DNA of 48,764 nucleotides from RGIG4034 sp045576455. Its GTDB lineage: Bacteria; Bacillota; Clostridia; Lachnospirales; Lachnospiraceae. The translations under genes and the position numbers were made by a program. The notes below the pieces were generated by a model. It was not told the DNA's origin. It made no database searches and saw only the letters and a program-made list of their open reading frames with translations. This document shows positions 14,782-22,797 of this stretch, in pieces (position 1 is the stretch's first letter; every line of letters begins with the position of its first letter). The stretch spans positions 1-48,764 of the forward strand of contig JAZNGM010000029.1 of assembly GCA_045576455.1 (NCBI GenBank), given 5' to 3'.

Positions 14782-15459
14782 TTATATGCTATCAACTATT
14801 TCACAAAAATCTTCATCTAAAATGATTATGCTTTCATTTTCGTTTCTTAAAAAAAATTTGGTATTCTCTATAATCAACACATTAATATGATTATTTATTA
14901 TGTCTTTATAGAACAATGCTATCTCCTCTTCAATAAAATATAAATGTAAGTTGGGGATAATAAAGCATTTTGCAGGAATATACCTATTAACTAATAAAAT
15001 ATAATCTAGAAGAGCTCCTATTAAATCACTTCTATCTATATGCGGTTTAAGATTTACTGCTTTAAATATTTCAACAAGATTAATATCATAATTGAAATCA
15101 AAATCAAAGTCAAAATCACCTACTACCACTTCCATATAATTAATCAAATGTGTTTTTAGTTCTATTGTTTCTTTTAATTGTTCGTTATTACAATATTCTT
15201 GAATTTGCTCATATAATCTTTTTATTATAATGTTTGAATATGATAAATCAAAAAAGTTCTCAATTACACAAACATTTCCCCTGGCTTTAAACGGAGTAAA
15301 GTCCTCTGAAAAAATAATATTTTTTTCTTCGGTTTCATCATTAAAAAATGACCTTAAGATTGTCCTAAAAAGCTTTTGACTTTCAATGCATAATACTTGT
15401 ATTTTATTATCTGCCAAACAAATCGGTTTTGACAAAAAATCAAAATTTACCATTATCAT
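14782..15459 (-). CDS. csn2: Type II-A CRISPR adaptation protein Csn2
   Basis: 225 residues, the short (Csn2a) form close to the ~220 residues of streptococcal Csn2. Starts MVNFDFLSKPICLADNKIQ, resembling the family's N-terminal beta strand, and ends with a strand-rich domain (FLRNENESIIILDEDF). Csn2 forms a tetrameric ring that slides on DNA ends and is required for spacer acquisition with Cas1-Cas2 and Cas9. An unusual run GDFDFDFDFNYD sits near residue 115. Its ATG overlaps the cas2 stop by four bases (ATGA), so translation is coupled. A second ATG two codons on is also possible. Confidence 0.9.
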   Translation of the reverse strand: MIMVNFDFLSKPICLADNKIQVLCIESQKLFRTILRSFFNDETEEKNIIFSEDFTPFKARGNVCVIENFFDLSYSNIIIKRLYEQIQEYCNNEQLKETIELKTHLINYMEVVVGDFDFDFDFNYDINLVEIFKAVNLKPHIDRSDLIGALLDYILLVNRYIPAKCFIIPNLHLYFIEEEIALFYKDIINNHINVLIIENTKFFLRNENESIIILDEDFCEIVDSI

Positions 15460-15776
15460 AAAATCAATAACCTTTCATCAGTATTAACTATATTACTATC
15501 AACCTTTCCAGAAACATGCTCCATTTTTGAAAACTGTTTTTCCGTAACAGATAAAATCTGTACCAAACCTTTAGACGGTTTTTCTTTTTTTACTTCAGAG
15601 ATAATTTGCTCAACCTGAGTATAATTCAACGCCAATTTTACATAAACCGATTCCTGAAGCATAAGGAATCCACTTTTTATCAAATACTTCCTAAACTTTC
15701 TGTAATTCCTTCTTTCTTCGGATGTTTCTACGGGCAAATCAAAAAACACAATTACTCTCATAAATCTATAACTCAT
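15456..15776 (-). CDS. cas2: CRISPR-associated endoribonuclease/adaptor Cas2
   Basis: 106 residues from MSYRFMRVIVFFDLPVETS, which matches the MSYRYMR start of streptococcal type II Cas2; a frame start at 15782 adds two residues. The fold starts with the Cas2 strand-1 Asp (FFDLP), then RNYRKFRKYLIKSGFLMLQESVYVKL and a C-terminal VTEKQFSKM. Cas2 dimers bridge two Cas1 dimers to form the integrase. The gene overlaps cas1 by 11 bases and csn2 by four, so cas1-cas2-csn2 are one translational unit. Confidence 0.95.
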   Translation of the reverse strand: MSYRFMRVIVFFDLPVETSEERRNYRKFRKYLIKSGFLMLQESVYVKLALNYTQVEQIISEVKKEKPSKGLVQILSVTEKQFSKMEHVSGKVDSNIVNTDERLLIL

Positions 15777-16641
15777 AATCAAAAAATTTTATGCTTGCAA
15801 TATCATTACTCTCAATGGAAACAATAACACTTCTTACATATATTTTTATAGCATTCAATAATGTTTGCCGCTTACCATCAATAATAAATTCGTTGCTTAA
15901 CAGTTCTAATATTGCTCGTTTTTCTTCCTTTTCAAATTTTGCCGGCATAATTTCACGCACTTTTCTGTCAATTACAGGTCTAATGGGTTCCATAATATCG
16001 CAGCCCAAATTGAATTGATTAAACATATTATCATGAAACAATCCTATCTGTGTTATGTAACCATTGCAGACAATTTCTCTGTTGACACAAGACAAAATAA
16101 TGCTGTAACCATAATCCATCATGGCATTTATCGCACACTCGTCAGAACGGGAAAATGATTTTCCAAACATAGCATTAAAGTAAACTTTTGCCGCGTGTCC
16201 TTCTCTATTTGTTTCATCATTAAATTCCAATTCTTCCAAATATCTTTCAAGCAGTTTTGATTCTTTTAAACAAAAATATGTCAAATTGTCTCTCTGATTT
16301 TTTATTTTTTCTGCAACTATTGCTGTCCAAACAGCTTGTTTAGACAGCGTTTTCCATTCTATTTGATTGCGAATTTTTATTGAAGTATCATGACAACCGT
16401 AATATGATATAATCTCTGACGAGGGATTACGTTTTTCATCACAAAAAATAATCTTAATTTTTTGCTTGGTTAATTCATTCAATAGTGCAGTAGTTATGGA
16501 TGACGCAGTATTTTCAATGATTAAAACAGAAATTTCACTGATATGTACCCGAATTGTCTCTTCACTGTCACGAACCACCATATACCCTAGTCTTAAATCT
16601 AATTTAGATGATTTTGAAACAACCACTGTACGCCATCCCAT
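15766..16641 (-). CDS. cas1: CRISPR-associated integrase Cas1 (type II)
   Basis: 291 residues, the usual size for type II Cas1. The N-terminal beta domain is MGWRTVVVSKSSKLDLRLGY; the catalytic C-terminal domain carries the metal ligands Glu in NREGHAAKVYFNAMFG (~148) and His and acidic residues in ITQIGLFHDNMFNQFNLGCD and DIMEPIRPVID. Integrates new spacers into the leader end of the array. ATG follows AAGGAG by six bases; it lies 10 bp after cas9. Confidence 0.97.
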   Translation of the reverse strand: MGWRTVVVSKSSKLDLRLGYMVVRDSEETIRVHISEISVLIIENTASSITTALLNELTKQKIKIIFCDEKRNPSSEIISYYGCHDTSIKIRNQIEWKTLSKQAVWTAIVAEKIKNQRDNLTYFCLKESKLLERYLEELEFNDETNREGHAAKVYFNAMFGKSFSRSDECAINAMMDYGYSIILSCVNREIVCNGYITQIGLFHDNMFNQFNLGCDIMEPIRPVIDRKVREIMPAKFEKEEKRAILELLSNEFIIDGKRQTLLNAIKIYVRSVIVSIESNDIASIKFFDYEL

Positions 16642-16651
16642 AATTATCTCC

Positions 16652-19600
16652 TTAGTCTTTCAATAATTCTATTTCCTGCTCAAACAATCCTGTAATGGAC
16701 TGATTAATGATTTTAAAAGAAGAAACATTTTTGGTAGAAGCAATTTTACTACTTGTTGTTATTTTGCCACTTTGTGGTGATTCGCCTAATAGAGACAAAT
16801 CACCTGCCCGAACATTAGCATGAACAATATTTAATATTTGCAACAAAATTTCGCATTGTTCTTTCAAAGAAAGCTTCATAAATAGTTCTCTTTTATTATT
16901 CATTGCATTGGCAGTATTGGAAAACTTAACACTTAAAACTGTATTACAAAGTTTGTCCACCAGTAAATCATATAATAATAGATTGCTCTCATATGTTATT
17001 TCATCATATACCGTTATAGGTTTTTCTTTTCTTAATTCTGTGCATTTCTTTAAATAACTAACAATTTTCTTAACATATTTTTCTTGAGTATAATCCAACA
17101 CTAACTGCATTGCAGGCTTATAAACTAACTGAGAACCTCCACCGTTTTTACTGCTAATATGCATTCTGAATCCGTCAACACTAACCAAAGTATTATATTT
17201 TACGCATGGAATAAGGATGGTTGAATCAATAGCCATCTTATTATCAATAAATACTTTAGGATTTTCTAAATATATCTTTTCCTCGTGTAGGTCAATCGGA
17301 ACAAATTGCTTAACGCATTTCCCTTTTTCATCCAAATAAGAAACTAAAGAAAAAAAGGTTGAAATCGCACGATTATATCCCCCATACTTACTTATATCAG
17401 CAAGTGGAAAATTCTTTTTTATAGATACTTGTCCCTTCCCCTTCTTTAATATGTTTTGATCAAAAAATCCTCCTTTTTGCTTAAATGCATATCGGGTGAA
17501 TCTAATATTGTTTTTTGACATTGTTTTCTTAACAATAACAATAGACTTGTTTTCACCGTCAACCGTCCATGCATTTTTAATAGAATAATCAAACATCTTG
17601 TTAAGACTCGCTTTACCGGCTTGCAGCTCAGATATAAAGCTACGCTGATTATGATTGAATCTCGTGTTATATACATTACCCACAACTATGTTAAGATATG
17701 CATCTTTAGCATGATGAAAATCATTAACCTCGCGACATTTTATTAAGTCGTATTTTTGTCTGAAATCTGAAACGAGATTAGCTTTTACATAAACGATTTC
17801 CGATTTATAACGCTTTTTTAAAAGCTGGGCTATTGCCTTGGTAGACTGCCTGGTTTCTACCAATTGTCGACTTATAAAAGAAGATAACTCATCGTCTGTG
17901 AGAGATGTACTTCGTACAAGTCTTTCAAATTTCTTTTTACTAATCAACTCCTTATCAAGGAGCATTTTCCAAAAAGTCATTTGGTTATCTCTAATCTCTT
18001 GAATAATAGGATACATATTATCCTTTTTTTCATTTGACTCTTTAGTAACCAAAACCCTATTATCCAAGCTATCGTCTTTTATTTTAGAACGTGGGAAAAT
18101 ATGGTCAATGTCATAACGATTTTTATTATAAATTTCCTCTAGAGGAATTGACTTACCGGTATACATACATCTTCCAAATTGCGTATAATACAAATAAAGT
18201 GCATCCCTTCTAAATTCTGTTTCTTCCGTAGCAATTATGGAATTATATAAGTCCTCGTTATCCTTTTTACAAGCCTTATACAATTCAATAAGACGATTCT
18301 TTCTCGATAGAGTTCGCTTCTTTTCCTCTTCCCCGCGTGCAACCTCTATAAAAATCTTTTTAGGTTCACCAGCATTGATTTTTACTAATTCTTCAACAAT
18401 TTGCATAGCTTGATAAATTGGTCTTTTTACTTTTGGCGAAACATACAATCCGTCAACTTCATTTTTTAAGTTAGTAAACTGTCGCTCACCGTTTATATCA
18501 TCAATTGCTTTAATGAAACCATAGTCTCCACTTAAAAGTTGCATCAAATTATTATTGGTTTGCCACATAAAGTTAATAATACTAGTTACTTCTCTTGTTT
18601 CTATGCAAGGTGCCATAATCTCGCATAAAAATTCACGCGACAGCCTACCCCAACCTGTATATTTTAGCTTGCTAATTTGAAATATTTCTTCCTTAGAAAG
18701 TTTGTTACCCAATAAAGAATTCAATCGTTTTTTTAGCAAACCTTTATCATCTCCAAATATGGTGATTAATTTAATAATCTCTTCTTTCTCATCGTCGGTT
18801 AAAGCGTATGGGTACAAATCGCGGTAAGGTTTTAATGAACTTTTGAAATCACCATCTATACCTGTAATTTCACCTTCAATGCCATATGATTTCAAATAAT
18901 ACTTTTTTAATTTTGATAATGTTACTTTATTATTTTTTAAAAACAATTCAGAGTAAATACGTTGTTTTAAATCGACCGGAATTTCCTTACCATCTATTTT
19001 TAAATTATTAAGCTCATTTAAAACCGTAAATTTACTATAGAGCAATGAATTTTTTGGCAAAACATCTGCATTCAAAATATAGGTACATTTACTAGTAAGA
19101 TTTTCAATAAATTTTTCAGCACTCTTATCCGTATCAATCACGTTCTCAAAATTCCATGGATATATTTTATTGTTTGTTCTTTCAACCCAAGCATATTTAC
19201 TATGACTATTGAGCGGACCGACATAATAAGGAATTCTAAAAGAAAAAATGTCTATAATCTTATCCGATATACTTTTACCCAACGCATCTTTTTTATTCAA
19301 AAAGGTAAGATAGCTAGATGTGTTTCCCAAAATAGCACACAATTCCGCACGATTAATTTGCATAGGAATAACAGAATTATCCTTGTTTACAATTTTGGGC
19401 ATAAATATGCCCATTTCAATTTCACGGTACATCTGTATGTACTGTTCATCATCATTTTCCTTAGGTAACTGCTTCTTCAAAAAATCGAGAAAATCTTGCT
19501 GTTGACATCTCTTTTCAACGGAACCCTTTGATAAATGGCCCGAATATGCAACATAATTACATAATCCGCTTTTATTTTCGTTAAAAATCAAATTGTATCT

Positions 19601-20614
19601 TTGCGGAATATATGTCTTAATAAAATTCTTTAAAATTTTTAAATCACTCTTATGTTTGTCATATATGTCACATTTTGTAAATGAAATGTATTTATGATTG
19701 TTAAGAATATCTGCAAGCAATGCCCAATCATAAACCGCCTTTAATTTTTCAATTAATTCAAATTGATCACCAAAAACCGATTCGTAAATGACTGCCTTTT
19801 CATCATAACCATTAGAAAACACTATCTTTGGAGCTTCCGATTCTTTTAACTCCTCTTTGGAAAACAAATCCGCCGAATTTGCAGTACCGCCAGCCAAAAG
19901 TGTTACAATGGAATTTGAAGGCTCGTCTTTTTTACCAATTGAAAAAATCTCAAGTAACGCCATCTTTTTTGCAGTAACTGACAAATTCCTATTTTTAAGT
20001 ACTTCGCCAATTTGAGATATATTGTTACAATCTAAATTAACATCGACCTCATCTGCCAAATAAGCTGTTAAGTCATTCCAAACATCTTTAAACTGAGGCA
20101 TGTCACTATTACCAAGTGAATCAGCTTCAAACAAGAAGTGCCCGCGATTCTTGATAATATGACTGATTGCAAGAAAAACAAGGCGCACATCCATCGGTTC
20201 ATTACTTTCGACAAGCGACCTTCTTAAATGATAAACAGTAGGATATTTTTTATAATAATCTCTGTCCGTAAAATCTTGATCATTAAACAATGAATATTTA
20301 CCCACTATTGATTTATCTTCTTCCCAAAAGTTGCTTTCGCGTAATCTCTGAAAAAATGCAACATCTTTTTTCGAAATTTCTTCATCAAATAACATTTCTA
20401 AACATTGTTGTCTGAATTTGTTTCTTTGAGTCCTTCTGCGTGCAGACCTAAAACCTCGTCTTTCTTCTGCTGTTTTACTTTCATCAAGAAGACGAATACC
20501 CCACTGTGCATTACCTTTAAACTTTAAAATGTTGTATTCTGTGTCCGTAACAGCCCACCCTATTGAATCTGTTCCTACATCAAGACCAATATAATATTCT
20601 GTTGACTTTTTCAT
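16652..20614 (-). CDS. cas9: RNA-guided DNA endonuclease Cas9 (type II-A)
   Basis: 1320 residues, intact. RuvC-I YIGLDVGTDSIGWAVTD (catalytic Asp12), arginine-rich bridge helix RRGFRSARRRTQRNKFR (~52-70), RuvC-II IFIEVARGEEEKKRT (Glu ~755), HNH YDIDHIFPRSKIKDDSLDN (His ~838) and RuvC-III NDFHHAKDAYLNIVVGN (His/Asp ~967). All nuclease residues are present, so it should cut both strands guided by crRNA:tracrRNA. The C-terminal ~300 residues are the PAM-interacting region; the PAM cannot be read from sequence. GGAGG lies seven bases before ATG. First gene of the cas operon, AT-richer than its flanks. The tracrRNA gene diverges immediately upstream. Confidence 0.98.
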   Translation of the reverse strand: MKKSTEYYIGLDVGTDSIGWAVTDTEYNILKFKGNAQWGIRLLDESKTAEERRGFRSARRRTQRNKFRQQCLEMLFDEEISKKDVAFFQRLRESNFWEEDKSIVGKYSLFNDQDFTDRDYYKKYPTVYHLRRSLVESNEPMDVRLVFLAISHIIKNRGHFLFEADSLGNSDMPQFKDVWNDLTAYLADEVDVNLDCNNISQIGEVLKNRNLSVTAKKMALLEIFSIGKKDEPSNSIVTLLAGGTANSADLFSKEELKESEAPKIVFSNGYDEKAVIYESVFGDQFELIEKLKAVYDWALLADILNNHKYISFTKCDIYDKHKSDLKILKNFIKTYIPQRYNLIFNENKSGLCNYVAYSGHLSKGSVEKRCQQQDFLDFLKKQLPKENDDEQYIQMYREIEMGIFMPKIVNKDNSVIPMQINRAELCAILGNTSSYLTFLNKKDALGKSISDKIIDIFSFRIPYYVGPLNSHSKYAWVERTNNKIYPWNFENVIDTDKSAEKFIENLTSKCTYILNADVLPKNSLLYSKFTVLNELNNLKIDGKEIPVDLKQRIYSELFLKNNKVTLSKLKKYYLKSYGIEGEITGIDGDFKSSLKPYRDLYPYALTDDEKEEIIKLITIFGDDKGLLKKRLNSLLGNKLSKEEIFQISKLKYTGWGRLSREFLCEIMAPCIETREVTSIINFMWQTNNNLMQLLSGDYGFIKAIDDINGERQFTNLKNEVDGLYVSPKVKRPIYQAMQIVEELVKINAGEPKKIFIEVARGEEEKKRTLSRKNRLIELYKACKKDNEDLYNSIIATEETEFRRDALYLYYTQFGRCMYTGKSIPLEEIYNKNRYDIDHIFPRSKIKDDSLDNRVLVTKESNEKKDNMYPIIQEIRDNQMTFWKMLLDKELISKKKFERLVRSTSLTDDELSSFISRQLVETRQSTKAIAQLLKKRYKSEIVYVKANLVSDFRQKYDLIKCREVNDFHHAKDAYLNIVVGNVYNTRFNHNQRSFISELQAGKASLNKMFDYSIKNAWTVDGENKSIVIVKKTMSKNNIRFTRYAFKQKGGFFDQNILKKGKGQVSIKKNFPLADISKYGGYNRAISTFFSLVSYLDEKGKCVKQFVPIDLHEEKIYLENPKVFIDNKMAIDSTILIPCVKYNTLVSVDGFRMHISSKNGGGSQLVYKPAMQLVLDYTQEKYVKKIVSYLKKCTELRKEKPITVYDEITYESNLLLYDLLVDKLCNTVLSVKFSNTANAMNNKRELFMKLSLKEQCEILLQILNIVHANVRAGDLSLLGESPQSGKITTSSKIASTKNVSSFKIINQSITGLFEQEIELLKD

Positions 20615-20630
20615 AATATACCTCCCTATA

Positions 20631-20658
20631 TTGACACTTTTCCTTTTTATGCTATAAT
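20631..20658 (+). promoter_or_regulatory. Promoter of the tracrRNA gene
   Basis: Perfect -35 TTGACA (20631-20636), 16-bp spacer and perfect -10 TATAAT (20653-20658), pointing away from cas9 and lying within the cas9 5' untranslated region. Predicted start ~20665. A matching consensus promoter for cas9 on the minus strand was not found. Confidence 0.88.
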
Positions 20659-20664
20659 ATAAAT

Positions 20665-20780
20665 AATCTCAAATACCTTATGAGATTTACACTACAAGTT
20701 CAAATAAAAATTTATTCAACCCGTCGCACTTGCGACATCACAGTGTGTGAGTTAGACCTGCATAAAGCAGGTCTTTTTTC
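20665..20780 (+). ncRNA. tracrRNA of the type II-A system
   Basis: Begins just after the promoter. The anti-repeat (20671-20706) pairs with the minus-strand repeat: TACCTTATGA with TCATAAGGTA, ATTTACACT with AGTGTAAAT, and TCAAAT with GTTTGA, leaving a central bulge (AAG opposite GAGT) as usual for Cas9 duplexes. The tail has a nexus-like hairpin GTCGC-ACTT-GCGAC (20723-20736), a small CACA/TGTG stem, and the terminator AGACCTGC-ATAAA-GCAGGTCT (20754-20774) with six T. Needed for crRNA maturation by RNase III and for Cas9 guiding. Confidence 0.95.
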
Positions 20781-20837
20781 TTTATTTTTTTGCTCAACTT
20801 AATTATATTAGATTTGCAGTACCATAAACCGTACTCT

Positions 20838-21971
20838 TTATGTGTCTTTTCGTAATATCGCAAGATAATCCTCATATGCAAACACACGGTTACGATTTGC
20901 ATTATTAGTTTTAATAAGTATTCCTGCGTCAACCAATCTATTTATTGCAAGTGATACCGTGCTAAATGCAAGATTCAACTCTTCTGCTGTTTTACCAATA
21001 TCAATAATTGGATTTTTCTCAAGGTAATCAAAAACAACCCTGGTATTCTTTGCTGCTCTACCCATAGCACCTATCTTTAAGATGTTTGTGTCATGGAGTG
21101 CCGACAGTTTATTAATTGTATTAACTGATTCATCTGCAGATTCTTTAATAGCATTTAAGAAGAACTTAATCCACTGCTCGTAATTGTCTTTATTACGAAC
21201 TTCACTCATACGGTCATAATACTCAATACGATTCTTTTTGAGATAGTATGATATATAAAGCGCCGGAGAATTTAACACTTTTTTTTCCTTTAAAAAAAGT
21301 GTTATTAACAATCTACCAACACGACCGTTACCATCAAGAAATGGGTGAATTGTTTCAAACTGATAATGAAGTAATGCTGTCTGAATAAGTAAATCCAAAG
21401 AATCATCGGAATTAATATACTTTTCCAAATCAGACATGGCATTTACCATATCTTCCGGATTCGGCGGAATATATCGTGCATTTTTAAGGGATGATCCTGC
21501 TGAGCCGATCCAATTTTGAGAAGTTCTGAATTCACCGGGACTTTTCTCTTGCCCGCGGACTCCTGACATCAAAACTTCATGGGTTTCTTTAATCAGTCTA
21601 TTACAAAGAGGAAGTGTGTTCATCCTTTCAAGCGCAAATTCCGTTGCTTTAATATAGTTCACAACATCTGCCACGTTTTGATTAGCATTCTTTTCAATCA
21701 GCGGGTCTAAAACGTCTTCAAGTGTTGCTTGTGTGCCCTCAATTTGAGATGACAACAAGGCTTCCTTACGAACATACATTGATACAAAAAGATTTATATT
21801 CGGAATATGCGAAGAAAGAGTATCTAACGTTGCCAACGCCTTGGTTGCACCGGTAAGAAGAGCAACCATTTCTTTGTCTATATCAATTTCCGGTGGCAAC
21901 GGTGTCGGTCTAAAAGATCTATACATTGCCCCACCGCTTAAATTACTTATATATTTTCCCGATTTTTGCAT
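20838..21971 (-). CDS. Fic/DOC family AMP-transferase-like protein with N-terminal inhibitory helix
   Basis: 378 residues from the ATG at 21971, which is eight bases after GGAGG (in-frame TTG and ATG just upstream overlap that site). An N-terminal Fic-N helix bundle contains SSQIEGTQ (~72-79), matching the class II inhibitory motif (S/T)xxxE(G/N) whose Glu blocks ATP binding. The core motif HPFLDGNGRVGR (~209-220) has the catalytic His and anion-binding residues intact. A C-terminal winged helix follows from ~305 (DIGKTAEELNLAFSTVSLAINRLVDAGIL), suggesting DNA binding or autoregulation. Target unknown. Not part of the cas operon; it precedes the tracrRNA gene, facing it. Confidence 0.93.
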   Translation of the reverse strand: MQKSGKYISNLSGGAMYRSFRPTPLPPEIDIDKEMVALLTGATKALATLDTLSSHIPNINLFVSMYVRKEALLSSQIEGTQATLEDVLDPLIEKNANQNVADVVNYIKATEFALERMNTLPLCNRLIKETHEVLMSGVRGQEKSPGEFRTSQNWIGSAGSSLKNARYIPPNPEDMVNAMSDLEKYINSDDSLDLLIQTALLHYQFETIHPFLDGNGRVGRLLITLFLKEKKVLNSPALYISYYLKKNRIEYYDRMSEVRNKDNYEQWIKFFLNAIKESADESVNTINKLSALHDTNILKIGAMGRAAKNTRVVFDYLEKNPIIDIGKTAEELNLAFSTVSLAINRLVDAGILIKTNNANRNRVFAYEDYLAILRKDT

Positions 21972-21987
21972 AAACATTTCCTCCAAG

Positions 21988-22075
21988 TCAAAATTACATT
22001 TTAATCATACTTATTTTATTTTGAGTTGTCAATTTAAATCAAAATAAGAGGCTCATATACTACTTTTTATTTTGA
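21988..22075. promoter_or_regulatory. Operator-like TTATTTTGA repeats upstream of the Fic gene
   Basis: TTATTTTGA at 22016-22024 is in perfect inverted arrangement with TCAAAATAA at 22039-22047. A direct copy lies at 22067-22075 in a longer TTATTTTGAGTTG match, and a near copy TCAAAATTA is at 21988-21996. Four copies in 88 bp beside a gene whose product has a C-terminal winged helix suggest an autoregulatory site; this is inference. Confidence 0.5.
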
Positions 22076-22121
22076 GTTGGTTTAACGAACATTATATGTA
22101 TTTTGCCGAAAAACCAATCAA

Positions 22122-22159
22122 TAAAAAAAGAAAGCCGGATGAACATATCGCCCATCCGG
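22122..22159 (-). terminator. Terminator of the ECF S-component gene
   Basis: Stem CCGGATG (22135-22141) with CATCCGG (22153-22159); on the minus strand it ends CTTTCTTTTTTT. A small extra hairpin GCACC-ACCC-GGTGC lies just upstream at 22171-22184. Confidence 0.85.
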
Positions 22160-22194
22160 TATCATAATATGCACCACCCGGTGCACCCGTAAAA

Positions 22195-22704
22195 TCACAT
22201 ATACAACCGGCTAATCTTAGCCTTTTCAAAAATCTTCATCAGTACAACACCTATTAGAAGACCTGCAATACCCTGAATACTGTTCGCCGGAATATTTACT
22301 GCCGATGGGATAAAACCATACATAAAGCCTTCAAATACAAAATAACCTAATACCATCATAACTTCTGCCATAATACCACTGATAATTCTGGAAGGCAGAT
22401 TCCCGATTTTTTTATGGAACAGTTTAAAACCATAAAATGCAATGAGCGCCATAATACCCTTTATAACAAAAGTCGCCGGTGCATAAAGTACATATCCCGA
22501 AAACAAATCCGCCAGTGCAGAGCCGAGACCTGCTGCTAACAAACCGTATGTCGGCGGAAGCATCCAGCCCGTAACCAAAACAACACAATCTCCCAAATTC
22601 AAATACCCTTTAAGTGGCGAAGGGATAACTATAATCATGGTTGTTACACATATCAGTGCCGCCATGAGTGCTGCCATAACAATTTTCTTAGTTTGTGTAT
22701 TCAT
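22195..22704 (-). CDS. ECF transporter S component, probably vitamin B6-type
   Basis: 169 residues, about six membrane helices, typical of energy-coupling-factor substrate-binding subunits. N-terminus MNTQTKKIVMAALMAALICV has the usual Ala-rich first helix; LNLGDCVVLVTGWMLPPTYG and AAGLGSALADLFSGYVLYAPATF are the family's conserved region around loop 3. It would use a shared EcfAAT module encoded elsewhere. It is divergent from a PdxR/MocR-type PLP-dependent regulator, so pyridoxine or pyridoxal is the likely substrate (inference). No riboswitch is seen in the short leader; a terminator follows. Confidence 0.88.
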   Translation of the reverse strand: MNTQTKKIVMAALMAALICVTTMIIVIPSPLKGYLNLGDCVVLVTGWMLPPTYGLLAAGLGSALADLFSGYVLYAPATFVIKGIMALIAFYGFKLFHKKIGNLPSRIISGIMAEVMMVLGYFVFEGFMYGFIPSAVNIPANSIQGIAGLLIGVVLMKIFEKAKISRLYM

Positions 22705-22797
22705 TCTTATCAGACTCCTTTACATCTCAATGTGAATAATGTACACTAAATCTGACCATATAATAATTATCAAATCAGGAGTATTTTATATAACCAG
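22705..22797. promoter_or_regulatory. Divergent control region between ECF S gene and pdxR-like gene
   Basis: 93 bp shared 5' region. A TATAAT-like hexamer (22759-22764) reads on the plus strand but no good -35 is paired with it. AGGAG for the regulator gene lies 15 bases before its ATG, an unusually long gap. MocR/PdxR proteins normally bind such divergent regions. Confidence 0.45.

Noticed and set aside
14091..14825. Open frames across the CRISPR repeats on the plus strand
   Set aside because: They only translate the repeat unit again and again (YYLMNLHYSQT-like) and carry no ribosome site; array and tracrRNA evidence puts transcription on the minus strand.
14075..20614. Type II-C assignment
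   Set aside because: A clear csn2 completes the adaptation operon, which defines type II-A.
20738..20932. A 64-residue minus-strand frame upstream of cas9
   Set aside because: It overlaps both the tracrRNA terminator and the end of the Fic gene and has no ribosome site.
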